Positions 16,505 through 24,696 of a DNA stretch of 64,000 nucleotides are shown in pieces (the first letter of the stretch is position 1; each line of letters opens with the position of its first letter). The DNA lies in the NCBI RefSeq assembly GCF_026236535.1, contig NZ_JAHTMW010000001.1:583332-647331 (forward strand), given 5' to 3'. The notes beneath the pieces were generated by a model. It had not been told where the DNA came from. It ran no database searches and saw only the letters and a list, made by a program, of their open reading frames with translations. The stretch is from Streptomyces sp. SKN60. Lineage in GTDB: Bacteria; Actinomycetota; Actinomycetes; Streptomycetales; Streptomycetaceae. The translations under genes were made by a program, and so were the position numbers.

Positions 16505-17995
16505 TCAGCCGGTTTGCCGCGACCTCGCCCGCGAGATCCCTCCGAGGGCGAGGTCGACGGCCAGGAAGGCCACCAGGCTGAGGCCGAGCAGCGGCACGAA
16601 CCAGCCCACGAGCGCCGTCGCCGCGAGCAGCGGAAGCAGCACCGTCGGCGGGACCTTGCGCCAGGCGCCCCTGGCCACCGGGCGGCCCGGGCGGCGCAGC
16701 CACCACATGCGGTAGCCCCAGACGATCAGCAGGATCAGGGCGAGCGCGAGGGCGGCGAGCGCCAGCTGGTTGAACAGGCCGAGGTACAGGCCCATATGGG
16801 CGTCGATGCCGATCCTCGTGAGCTTCGCGAGCAGCGGGTAGTCCGCGAAGCGGAGCTCGTCCAGGACGGCGCCGTCGGCGGGGTTCACGGCGACCGAGTC
16901 CAGCTCCGCCGGGAACTGCTTGTCGGTCTCCTTCACGACGTAACCGCTGCCGTCGGCGGGCAGCACGACCGCGATCGACGGGCTGTCGATGCCGGCGGCG
17001 CGGGCCGCCGCGACCGCCTTGTCGATGCCGATGTCCGTGCCGGGGGCCGCGGGTGCGGGCGACTCGTGGTGGCCGGCGCCGTGGCCCGCGTGCTCCCCAC
17101 CCGTCGTACCTGCGCCCGTACCGGCGGCCGTATCGGCGGCCGGGCCGGGGGTGACGGTCGCGGAGAGCTTCGGGGTCGCACCGCCGAGGCGGTCCTGTAC
17201 GCCGCCGATGTTCTCGCCCGCGTACCGCGACCAGGTCAGCCCGGTCGCCGACAGCGCCACGAGACCGACCGCCGCCCACAGGCCGACCGTTCCGTGCCAG
17301 GAGAGGGTACGGCGACGGGACTTCGCCCCGCCCTCGGGCAGGAACAGCGCACGCCGGTTCCTGCGCCGCCGCCCCACCCAGAGCAGCACGCCGCCGAGTG
17401 CGACCACCCACAGCCAACTGGCGGCCAGCTCGCTGTAGTTGCGCCCCAGCTCACCGAGGTGCAGGTCCACGTGCAGACCCGAGATCCAGGTGCGCAGCGG
17501 CAGCGCGCCGGAGCTTCCGTAACTGGGCAGTTCCCCGCGTATCGCGGCGGTGTACGGGTCCACGAAGACGGCCGTCGAGGTGCCCTCGGGCGCCTCCGGG
17601 TCGGCCATCAACACCCGCGTGGTGGCGCCGGGTTCGACCCCCGGCCAGACGGCGGTCACCGCGCCGTCGGGGCGGGCGGCGCGGGCCGCCGCGACCTGCC
17701 GTTCGAGAGGGAGTGCGGTGGCCTCGCCGGCGGGAACCGGGACTTCCAGCTCGTGCGCGTACAGGACCTTCTCCGCCGGTACGGAGAGCGCGTAGAGCAG
17801 TCCGCTGACGGCGGCCAGGAGCAGGAACGGGGCCACGAGCACCCCCGCGAAGAAGTGCATCCGCAGCACGAGCGGGCGGAGTGCGGCCCAGCCGCGGGGG
17901 CGGGTGGGGGTGTTGCTTGGGGGCGTTTCCGGGGCCGCCGGGTCGGTGGGTTCGGTCGGTTCCGTACGGCGTCGTGCGAGGTCGTCGAGAGTCAT
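16505..17995 (-). CDS. PepSY-associated transmembrane protein
   Basis: 496 aa from ATG 17995 (MTLDDLARRR). Layout: a first membrane helix starting RMHFFAGVLVAPFLLLAAV; an extracytoplasmic PepSY region; a helix near LAASWLWVVALGGVLLWVG; then LSWHGTVGLWAAVGLVALS; a second PepSY region containing a His-rich loop (GGEHAGHGAGHHES); and two or three C-terminal helices. Conserved membrane histidines (RMHFF, LSWHG, DAHMG) resemble those of PepSY_TM proteins linked to heme, iron or copper redox. Its upstream neighbour encodes another His/Met-rich membrane protein. Role in metal or siderophore reduction is inference. Confidence 0.85.
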   Translation of the reverse strand: MTLDDLARRRTEPTEPTDPAAPETPPSNTPTRPRGWAALRPLVLRMHFFAGVLVAPFLLLAAVSGLLYALSVPAEKVLYAHELEVPVPAGEATALPLERQVAAARAARPDGAVTAVWPGVEPGATTRVLMADPEAPEGTSTAVFVDPYTAAIRGELPSYGSSGALPLRTWISGLHVDLHLGELGRNYSELAASWLWVVALGGVLLWVGRRRRNRRALFLPEGGAKSRRRTLSWHGTVGLWAAVGLVALSATGLTWSRYAGENIGGVQDRLGGATPKLSATVTPGPAADTAAGTGAGTTGGEHAGHGAGHHESPAPAAPGTDIGIDKAVAAARAAGIDSPSIAVVLPADGSGYVVKETDKQFPAELDSVAVNPADGAVLDELRFADYPLLAKLTRIGIDAHMGLYLGLFNQLALAALALALILLIVWGYRMWWLRRPGRPVARGAWRKVPPTVLLPLLAATALVGWFVPLLGLSLVAFLAVDLALGGISRARSRQTG

Positions 17996-18444
17996 GACGG
18001 TTCCTAGGGGTCGTCGACCTGGGGTACGCGGGGTGCGGATGCGCGGGTGCATGGCCGTTGCGGCGAGCCCGAGCGGGCTGCTCGCGCTCGCCCTGCGGCC
18101 TCCGCCGTCCGGCGTCAGGCGCCTGGCGGGCACGGCCGGCGGCGCGCGCGCCGTGGCACGGCCGCCGGCACGCGACGCTGCCGAGCGGGAGCCGACGCGC
18201 GTCGGCCCTCGGGCACCTGCCGTCCGGCCTCTGCCGTCCGGCTTTCGCCGAAAAGCAGTCGCCCTGAGGCTCCACCGTCAGGCATGCGCCACCCGGCGCT
18301 CGCCGCCAGGCGTTCACCGGCAGGCATCCGCCGCCGCGCCGGCGCCGTACAGCATCGGGCGTTCGGCGTCACTTGGCATCCAGCACCCTGCGTACGACAC
18401 AGGTCGTGTGTCGACAAGGGAGAAGCGACCCCCGGTCGGTCACG
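17996..18444 (-). repeat. Long repeat-rich intergenic region before the PepSY gene
   Basis: About 450 bp holding many degenerate copies of a gccgtccggc/caggcatccgcc-type motif (for example around 18105-18125, 18218-18245 and 18280-18335). Several are self-complementary, so a long structured 5' leader is possible. A 100-codon frame on the minus strand here reads as repeat-derived peptide and is not called a gene. Confidence 0.45.
18395..18413. promoter_or_regulatory. Inverted repeat, operator or terminator
   Basis: CGACACA-n5-TGTGTCG, 32 bp after the end of the upstream minus-strand membrane gene. It may terminate that gene or be an operator for the PepSY gene; the sequence cannot decide. Confidence 0.35.
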
Positions 18445-19140
18445 TCAGACGAGTGCTCCGAGGGTCGTGGCGCGGGGTACGGGCAGGGCCGGTGGGCCGC
18501 GGCGTGAGACGGCGTGGGTGAGGAGGACGCCGTGGAGGCGGCGGGTCCGGGGGGTGGGGCGGAGGGGGTGGTGGGGCGGTGGGGGTGGGAGTCGGAGTCG
18601 GGCGGCGGCGAGCAGTAGCCGCAGTGGGGTGCGGGCGCGGGAGCCGACCGTGCGGGCCAAGGTGAAGAGCGCCGCCTCGCCCCGGGCGAGCCAGAGGCCG
18701 CAGGCCAGCGCGGCGAGCAGGTGCGCGGCGAGCATGCCGGCGCCCGAGCCCGGGGCCTGGCCCATGGCGTGGGCCGTGTGCGCCGTGTGCGCGAGGGAGG
18801 GGTCGGCGAGCATCGCCGTCGGCACCTCGGTGACACCGGCGGGCGCGCCGGACTGCCCCGGCCCGAAGACCTGGCCCAGCCCGCCCCGCTCCCCCGCCCC
18901 GAAGATCACGTGCAGCGCGCCCTGCACACCCGTCGATCCGGTCGCCACAGCGACCGCTCCCCGGCGGCGGCCCGCGGCCGCCCAGGCGAGCGCGCCCGTC
19001 ACCGCGAAGGCCGCGAGGAGCGAGGTGAGGGGGACGGAGTGGGCAGACATGGAGGAATGGCCCATCGCCGCCAATGTCACACACACCACCGCGAAGAGCG
19101 CGGCGCGGAGGGCGCGCAGGGGCGACCGGGGGTGCGTCAT
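18445..19140 (-). CDS. His/Met-rich membrane protein
   Basis: 231 aa. A first helix ALFAVVCVTLAAMGHSSMSA runs into a His/Met/Ser-rich loop. Further helices follow: SLLAAFAVTGALAWAAAG, a central loop with LAHTAHTAHAMGQ, and MLAAHLLAALACGLWLARG. The C-terminus is a basic, proline-rich cytoplasmic tail. The His and Met placement in membrane-proximal loops suggests copper or other soft-metal contact, and the neighbouring PepSY protein supports a metal role. Both points are inference. No named family is recognised. Confidence 0.75.
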   Translation of the reverse strand: MTHPRSPLRALRAALFAVVCVTLAAMGHSSMSAHSVPLTSLLAAFAVTGALAWAAAGRRRGAVAVATGSTGVQGALHVIFGAGERGGLGQVFGPGQSGAPAGVTEVPTAMLADPSLAHTAHTAHAMGQAPGSGAGMLAAHLLAALACGLWLARGEAALFTLARTVGSRARTPLRLLLAAARLRLPPPPPHHPLRPTPRTRRLHGVLLTHAVSRRGPPALPVPRATTLGALV

Positions 19141-19309
19141 GGTGGGGACATGGTGTCATCCCGGGGGCGCGGGCGGGAGGGCGCCTCCCAGGGCCGGGCC
19201 GGGGCCCATCGGTTACGGTTCGCAGGAATGGAGGAAAGAGAGGAAATAGAGGACGTAGAGGAAAAACAGGAATTCTCCTGTGTCGTTTCTGGTTCGGAGG
19301 AGTCGACGT

Positions 19310-20119
19310 ATGCCCGCCATCCCCGCCGCCACCGTCGCCAACCTCCGTGATCTCGGCACGCTTCCGCTCGGCGCTGGGCGCAGTGTGCGGGAGGGGCTGG
19401 TGTTCCGGTCCGGGCAGTTGGACCGGCTCGACCCGGCGGATGCGGTGGTGGGCGGGCTGGGGATCCGGACGGTGGTCGACTTCCGGACCGCCGCCGAGCG
19501 GGCCGACCGGCCGGACCGGCTGCCGCCGGGCGGGCCGGGGATCCGGACGGTGGTGGCCGATGTGCTCGCGGACTTCCTGGCGACCAGCGGGCTGCCGCCG
19601 GCCGCCCGGCTGAAGACCCTGCTGTCGGATCCGGCGCTGGCCGAGGAGCATCTCGGCGGGGGCAGGGCGCAGGCCGCGTTCGCGCGCACCTACCGGGCCT
19701 TCGTGAACACGGAGTCGGCGCGGGCCTCGTACGGCGCCTTCCTCACCGAGCTGGGCGATCCGGCCGCCGGGCCGCTGCTGTTCCACTGCACGGCGGGCAA
19801 GGACCGCACGGGGTGGGCGGCGACGATCGTGCTGTCGCTGCTTGGGGCGGACGAGCGGACGGTGATGGCGGAGTATCTGGCGGTCAATCCGGGGGTGCGG
19901 GAGGCGTTCGGGCCGCTGATCGAGGGGTTCACGGCGCAGGGCGGCGACCCGGAGCTGGCGCTCGCGCTCGTCGGGGTGGTGCCGGCGTATCTGGAGGCGG
20001 CCCTGGACGAGGTGGCGGTCCGGCACGGGTCGATGGAGAAGTACGTACGGGAGGGGCTCGGCGTCCCGGACGAGGTCGTCGGCCTCCTGCGCGAGCGCCT
20101 GACCGTCCACGCCGCCTGA
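19310..20119 (+). CDS. Protein tyrosine phosphatase (Y_phosphatase3 type)
   Basis: 269 aa from ATG 19310 with ggaggag as ribosome site. The P-loop HCTAGKDRTG has the nucleophile C160 and Arg166, with the Asp-Arg pair typical of the LipA/PtpB-like family of dual-specificity or phosphoinositide phosphatases. The N-terminal NLRDLG and FRSGQLDRL motifs are also characteristic. No signal peptide is present. M. tuberculosis PtpB belongs to the same superfamily; substrate here is unknown. A purine-rich A/G stretch (19226-19270) lies upstream. Confidence 0.9.
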   Translation: MPAIPAATVANLRDLGTLPLGAGRSVREGLVFRSGQLDRLDPADAVVGGLGIRTVVDFRTAAERADRPDRLPPGGPGIRTVVADVLADFLATSGLPPAARLKTLLSDPALAEEHLGGGRAQAAFARTYRAFVNTESARASYGAFLTELGDPAAGPLLFHCTAGKDRTGWAATIVLSLLGADERTVMAEYLAVNPGVREAFGPLIEGFTAQGGDPELALALVGVVPAYLEAALDEVAVRHGSMEKYVREGLGVPDEVVGLLRERLTVHAA

Positions 20120-20200
20120 GCCACGAGGGCACGGACGGTTGACCCGTTCGGGGGATGCCGGCCGGGGTGACCATCGCACCATTCGCTCGTTCTGCTGAAC

Positions 20201-22162
20201 GTGAGCAGCCAGGAATCCGAGGAACTCGCCCGCACCCCCGACTCCCCCGGTCCCGCCGCCCCCGGTCCGCCCGGTCCGGTCGATGTCGAGCAGGCCGAGG
20301 CCGCGCTCGTCGAGCACTATCCGCGGCTGGTCCGGATCGCCTATCTGGTGCTTCCGCCCTCCCTCGGCCGCAACCGCCGGGTGCTGACCGCGCACGCGCT
20401 CGTGCAGCGTTCGCTGCCGCGCCGCCGGGCGTCGGGGGCCGGGGCCGGGGCGGTGCCGGGGGCGCGACGGGCGGACGAGGACGCGGTCGACCCGGGGTAC
20501 GCGTTCGTACGGGGCGAGGTGCTGCGGCAGGCGCTGGTGGCCGGGCTGCCGCTGCGGCGCCGGGCGCTGCCCCGGCGGGCGCAGTTCCCTCCGCTGCTGC
20601 CGACGGTGTGGGGGCTGCGGGTGTTCCCGCGGGCCGGCGGCGCCGATGAACTCGCCCTGGACCAGCGGCTCTCCGCGCTGTCCGGGCCGGCCAGGGCGGC
20701 GTACGTGCTGCGCGGACTTGAGCGGCAGGGCGATCCGGAGGTGCTGCGGGTGCTCGGCGCGGCCGGGGTGGCGGACCCGAAGGGGGCGCTCGCGGAGGCG
20801 GACGGGGTCGAGGCGCAGTATGTGCTCCTGGAGTCGCCGGAGTTCGACCCCTGCTCGCTGCAGGCGCGGCCGACGGATCTGATGCGGCGGCGCCAGCACG
20901 GCCGGGCGGCGCTCGTGGCGGCCGTGGCGGTGGCGGTGTGCGGCGCGCTGCTCGGACTGCCGGGGGACGGGTGGGGCAGAAACGGTGCTGCGGCCCCGTC
21001 GTACGCCCGTAATCCGGCGGCGGAGGCGGCGCTCGACCCGGGCGGCCTGAAGCGGGTGGGGACGGCCGACTGGCGGATCTCGACGCGTACCGACTTCTCG
21101 GTGTGGCCGGTCCGCGGCGGGCTGGCCGAGGACCGGGCGCTGCTTCGCCGGGCGCTCGCGGTGTGGGCGCGGCCGGGGCCGGCCGTGCGGGCCTCGGCGA
21201 CACCGGGCACGCCGCCGGGGCCGCCGATGGGCTCGCCGCAGCTGCTGTTCGCGGGCGAGGTGGACGCGAACCGAGTGGTGATCTTCCACGACGGACTGCG
21301 GGTGGTGCGGTACGCGGAGCCGGTCGGCGACGCGAGCGGCGTGGCGCTCGACTTCGCGCGTACGGACGGGGCGGACGCGGTGGGTTCGGCGGCGCTCGTG
21401 GTGTCCCGGGCCGGGGGCAACGTGCGCTATCTGACGGCGCCGTGGGTGCGGGAGGCGGCGGTCCGGGACCTGCTCCTGCCGGGCAAGGCGCCGCGGGTGC
21501 TGACCCGGGACGCGGCCGGGGTGACCGAGCCGATCCCGAGCCCGGTGACGGCCGCGAGCTGCACCCGCTGGTCGGCGCTCCAGCTGCGCGACGGGTCGGG
21601 GACGCGGCTGCTCACCGACCTGGGCGAGCTGGCCCCGGCCCGGCTGACCGCGGGGCCGCCCGACCGGCCGGCCGACGTGACGGGCGCGGCGGCGCTCGGG
21701 CAGTGGGCGCGGATCGCGTGCCGGCTGCCGGCGCTGAGCTCGCACGGGGTGCGGACGGTGAACTCCTGGGCGTACGCGACCCAGCGGCTCCCGGAGGGCG
21801 CCGGGCGCGCCGAGTGGTGGTGCGCGCGGGCGGAGACCTGGCGGGGTACGGGGAGCCGGAGCCTGGCGCTGTTCGGGGCGCCGGGTGCGACCGGGCCCGC
21901 GGCGCCGGCCGCCCGCTCGGAGGGGACCCCGGCGTGCGGGCCGAAGGATCCGCGGGTGCTCGCGGGCGTGGTGTGGCAGGCGCGGAGCGGGCAGTGGTAC
22001 GTGCTCGCGGCCGGCTCGAAGGACTTCGCGTCGCTGACGCTGTCGGGCGGGGTGAAGGCGCGCGAGGAGGGACCGCTGCTCGCGGTGAAGGCCGCGGCCG
22101 GCAGCCGCGCGGACCTCACCGGGACGCTCGACGACGGACGGCGGGTGGGCGCCCTGCGCTGA
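20201..22162 (+). CDS. Membrane protein with degenerate sigma-factor-like N-terminus
   Basis: 653 aa from GTG 20201. Residues ~30-70 (VEQAEAALVEHYPRLVRIAY, LGRNRRVLTAHALVQRSL) resemble region 2 of an ECF sigma factor, and residues ~150-190 (SALSGPARAAYVLRGLERQG) resemble region 4. The core promoter-binding residues look eroded. One membrane helix at about 237-255 (RAALVAAVAVAVCGALLGL) is followed by ~390 extracytoplasmic residues with several paired Cys and Trp. It looks like a cytoplasmic sigma-like sensor-effector fused to an external domain; that reading is inference. No homologue of known function is recognised. Confidence 0.7.
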   Translation: MSSQESEELARTPDSPGPAAPGPPGPVDVEQAEAALVEHYPRLVRIAYLVLPPSLGRNRRVLTAHALVQRSLPRRRASGAGAGAVPGARRADEDAVDPGYAFVRGEVLRQALVAGLPLRRRALPRRAQFPPLLPTVWGLRVFPRAGGADELALDQRLSALSGPARAAYVLRGLERQGDPEVLRVLGAAGVADPKGALAEADGVEAQYVLLESPEFDPCSLQARPTDLMRRRQHGRAALVAAVAVAVCGALLGLPGDGWGRNGAAAPSYARNPAAEAALDPGGLKRVGTADWRISTRTDFSVWPVRGGLAEDRALLRRALAVWARPGPAVRASATPGTPPGPPMGSPQLLFAGEVDANRVVIFHDGLRVVRYAEPVGDASGVALDFARTDGADAVGSAALVVSRAGGNVRYLTAPWVREAAVRDLLLPGKAPRVLTRDAAGVTEPIPSPVTAASCTRWSALQLRDGSGTRLLTDLGELAPARLTAGPPDRPADVTGAAALGQWARIACRLPALSSHGVRTVNSWAYATQRLPEGAGRAEWWCARAETWRGTGSRSLALFGAPGATGPAAPAARSEGTPACGPKDPRVLAGVVWQARSGQWYVLAAGSKDFASLTLSGGVKAREEGPLLAVKAAAGSRADLTGTLDDGRRVGALR

Positions 22163-22363
22163 GCCGCGGGTACCCGGGCCGTACGCGTGCCCGGTTCCGT
22201 ACGCGTGCCGCCCGGCCCCGAACGCGCGCGCCCGGCCCGCCCCCCGGCCGCCTCCTCGAAAGGAACACATAGGAACGGCCTGGGCGTACCGCGGGTAAGA
22301 AGCCGGGAAAAAGCACCTGCGCGACCCCTGTTCCTCGGGCTTACCCCTCAGTACATTGACGCC
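22163..22363. other. Intergenic region with a short direct repeat
   Basis: 200 bp before the PF10118 gene. It contains two copies of cgtacgcgtgcc (about 22181-22192 and 22199-22210) and a possible -10-like tacattgac close to the start. No terminator is obvious. Confidence 0.4.
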
Positions 22364-23251
22364 ATGTCTAATACGCAGCCCGCCCCGGTCGCGTCGGAGC
22401 ACATCGAGCTCAAGGCCCGCAAGGTCTCCTTCGACTGGGAACAGACACCGCTCCACTGGGTTCCCGGCGACCCGTTCACCACCCACACGATCAATGTGCT
22501 GCACCTGCTGCTCCCGGCCGGCGAACGCTGGTTCGTGCACGTCTACAAGCAGGTCCTGCCGTACATCACCGACGAGCGGCTGCGTGCGGACGTCATCGGC
22601 TTCATCGGGCAGGAGGCCGTGCACTCGCAGGCGCACGACGACGTCCTGCCGCACCTGAAGAAGCAGGGCCTCGACCCCACGCCGTACACCGCGCAGGTCG
22701 ACTGGTTCTTCGAGAAGCTGCTCGGCGACCGGACGCTGCCGCCGGGGCGGCCGCGGCGCTGGTGGCTGATGGAGCGGGTCGCGCTGATCGCCGCCATCGA
22801 GCACTACACCGCCTTCCTCGGCAACTGGGTGCTCAACGCGGAGGAGCTGGACCGGGTCGGCGCCGACCCGGTGATGCTGGACCTGCTGCGCTGGCACGGC
22901 GCCGAGGAGGTCGAGCACCGCGCGGTCGCCTTCGAGCTGTTCATGCACCTCGACGGCGGCTACCGGCGGCGGGCCCGCACCTGGGCGACCGCGTTCGGCG
23001 CGCTGGTCTTCCTCTGGCAGCGCGGGGTGCGCTTCTTCATGGAGCACGACCCGACGGTCCTCGACGCGAAGCCGAGCGTCGGGCAGTTCGTACGGAAGGG
23101 GCGCCAGGGCGTGCTGCCGACCACCCCCGACCTGCTGCGCGCGATCCCGCGCTACCTCAGCCGGGACTACCACCCCTCCCAGGAGGGCTCCACCGCCCAG
23201 GCCGCCGCCTATCTGGCCGCCTCCCCCGGCGCCAACGGAGGCCGGGTCTGA
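22364..23251 (+). CDS. PF10118-type metal-dependent protein (probable di-iron)
   Basis: 295 aa from ATG 22364. Mostly helical, with carboxylate/histidine motifs spaced as in ferritin-like di-metal proteins: FIGQEAVHSQAHDD near residue 80, MERVALIAAIEHYTAF near 140 and HGAEEVEHRAVAFELF near 180. The family is annotated as 'metal-dependent hydrolase' (PF10118), but an E-ExxH-E-EExxH pattern is that of a di-iron oxygenase or desaturase. The stop overlaps the start of an iron-sulfur flavoprotein reductase by one base (TGATG), so electron supply to this protein is a natural reading. Confidence 0.82.
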   Translation: MSNTQPAPVASEHIELKARKVSFDWEQTPLHWVPGDPFTTHTINVLHLLLPAGERWFVHVYKQVLPYITDERLRADVIGFIGQEAVHSQAHDDVLPHLKKQGLDPTPYTAQVDWFFEKLLGDRTLPPGRPRRWWLMERVALIAAIEHYTAFLGNWVLNAEELDRVGADPVMLDLLRWHGAEEVEHRAVAFELFMHLDGGYRRRARTWATAFGALVFLWQRGVRFFMEHDPTVLDAKPSVGQFVRKGRQGVLPTTPDLLRAIPRYLSRDYHPSQEGSTAQAAAYLAASPGANGGRV

Positions 23252-24309
23252 TGCGTCTGCGTACCGTCGTCCTCGTCGCCGGGGCCGCGCTGCTCGCCAA
23301 GCGGGCGCTGCGGCGCCGGATCGACGCCTCCCCGCTGTGGCCGATGCCCGCCCTCGACGTCCCGGTCTCGGGCCGCGGCCGGCAGTCCACCGTGACCCGG
23401 CACGTCCTGGTCGCCGCCCGCACCGAGCCCGCCGAGGGGGTCGTCCAGCTGCGCCTGGAGGGCTCCGGGCTGCCCGAGTGGCAGCCGGGCGCGCACATCG
23501 ACCTGGTGCTGCCGTCCGGCACCGTCCGCCAGTACTCGCTCTGCGGCGACCCGGGCGAGCGTGACGTCTACACCGTCGCGACCCGGCTGATCGAGGCCGA
23601 ACAGGGCGGCCGCGGCGGCTCGCGCGAGGTCCACGAACAGCTCCACGTGGGCACCGAGATCGAGATCCGCGGCCCGCGCAACCGCTTCCCGCTGGCGTCC
23701 GCGCCCTCGTACGTCTTCGTCGCCGGCGGCATCGGGATCACGCCGATCCTGCCGATGCTGCGCGCGGCGGAGGCGGCCGGGGCCGACTGGCGGCTGCTGT
23801 ACTGCGGGCGCAGCCGGGCCACCATGCCGTACCTCGACGAGGTCGAGAAGCTGGGCGGCGACCGGACCACGATCGTCGCGGAGGACACCGACGGGCGGCC
23901 CGATCTCGCCTTCCTCGCCGAGCTCCCGGAGGGGACCGAGGTGCACTGCTGCGGGCCCGAGGGTCTGATGGACGCGGTGACGACCGCCCTGCCCGAGGGC
24001 CGGGTGCCGCATCTGGAGCGCTTCTCCGCGACCCGTACGGAGGGCGGCACCCCCTTCGAGGTCGAACTGCGGCGCACCGGGCGCACGTTGACCGTCGCGG
24101 GCGACCAGTCGGTGCTCTCGGCGGTGCGCGAGGCGGTCCCGGGCGTCCTCTACTCCTGCCGGCAGGGCTTCTGCGGGACCTGCCAACAGCGGGTCCTGGC
24201 GGGCGAGGTGGACCACCGCGACGAGCTGCTCACCGACGCCGAGCGCGCCGACTCGATGCTGATCTGCGTCTCGCGGTGCGCCGGCGAGCGGCTGGTCCTG
24301 GACCTCTGA
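23251..24309 (+). CDS. FAD/FMN ferredoxin reductase with C-terminal [2Fe-2S] domain
   Basis: 352 aa. A short N-terminal hydrophobic stretch (VVLVAGAALLAK) is followed by a phthalate-dioxygenase-reductase layout: flavin motif RQYSLCG near residue 92, NAD-binding GGIGITPILPM near 160 and CCGPEGLMDAV near 233. The C-terminal plant-type [2Fe-2S] motif is CRQGFCGTCQQ with a fourth Cys in LICVSRC. It transfers electrons from NAD(P)H to an oxygenase. Coupling to the PF10118 gene makes that protein the likely acceptor; whether it also serves the P450 15 kb away is unknown. Confidence 0.9.
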   Translation: MRLRTVVLVAGAALLAKRALRRRIDASPLWPMPALDVPVSGRGRQSTVTRHVLVAARTEPAEGVVQLRLEGSGLPEWQPGAHIDLVLPSGTVRQYSLCGDPGERDVYTVATRLIEAEQGGRGGSREVHEQLHVGTEIEIRGPRNRFPLASAPSYVFVAGGIGITPILPMLRAAEAAGADWRLLYCGRSRATMPYLDEVEKLGGDRTTIVAEDTDGRPDLAFLAELPEGTEVHCCGPEGLMDAVTTALPEGRVPHLERFSATRTEGGTPFEVELRRTGRTLTVAGDQSVLSAVREAVPGVLYSCRQGFCGTCQQRVLAGEVDHRDELLTDAERADSMLICVSRCAGERLVLDL

Positions 24310-24319
24310 CCGGTCAGGA

Positions 24320-24658
24320 TCAGGGCAGCACCAGCCAGTCCAGGGCGAACGCGGTGGCCAGGCCGCCCACCAGGAGCCAAGTGGCAAGCCGCGTACGCCC
24401 GTTGCGGGACAGCTCGATGACGACGCCGCACAGGATCATGGCGAGCCCGTACACGCCGACGACGAGGACGGACGTATGGGCCGCCAGGCGGGTCACCAGG
24501 ACCGCGGCGGTCACGACGAGCAGCACCGATCCGGCGACGACACGTACGAGGCGGGCCTGCCTGGGCGTGAGTCCGCTCGGCTCCGCCTCGGTCCCGGCCT
24601 CGGTCCCGGCCTCAGTCTCTGTCTCGGTCTCCGGGATGTCCTGCTCAGAAGCGCTCAT
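24320..24658 (-). CDS. Small membrane protein with acidic repeat N-terminus
   Basis: 112 aa. The N-terminus carries an acidic Glu-Thr repeat (ETETETEAGTEAGTEAE), then LTPRQARLVRVVAG and two or three helices (SVLLVVTAAVLVTRLA, VLVVGVYGLAMILCGVVIEL, WLLVGGLATAFALDWLVL). The repeat is encoded by a tandem ctcggt/cctcgg run at about 24590-24635, prone to length change. It is divergent from the TetR gene by 38 bp and may be its target. Function is unknown. Confidence 0.75.
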   Translation of the reverse strand: MSASEQDIPETETETEAGTEAGTEAEPSGLTPRQARLVRVVAGSVLLVVTAAVLVTRLAAHTSVLVVGVYGLAMILCGVVIELSRNGRTRLATWLLVGGLATAFALDWLVLP

Positions 24659-24696
24659 GTGGCGGGAGCGTAACGGACTCCCGTTAGGCTGTTCGC

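Noticed and set aside
18115..18417. A 100-codon minus-strand ORF between the two membrane protein genes
   Set aside because: Its peptide is built from the local degenerate DNA repeats and has no start signal or plausible fold; described as a repeat region instead.
17996..18444. Cobalamin or other known riboswitch before the PepSY gene
   Set aside because: No B12-box or other known conserved core was found by eye; only degenerate GC-rich repeats.
18440..23173. A 1,577-codon open frame on the minus strand
   Set aside because: It is antisense to several clear genes and reads as Arg/Pro/Ala low complexity; such frames are a by-product of GC-rich third positions.
23251..24309. The ferredoxin reductase as redox partner of the CYP121-like P450
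   Set aside because: It is about 15 kb away and translationally coupled to the PF10118 gene, which is the more likely acceptor.
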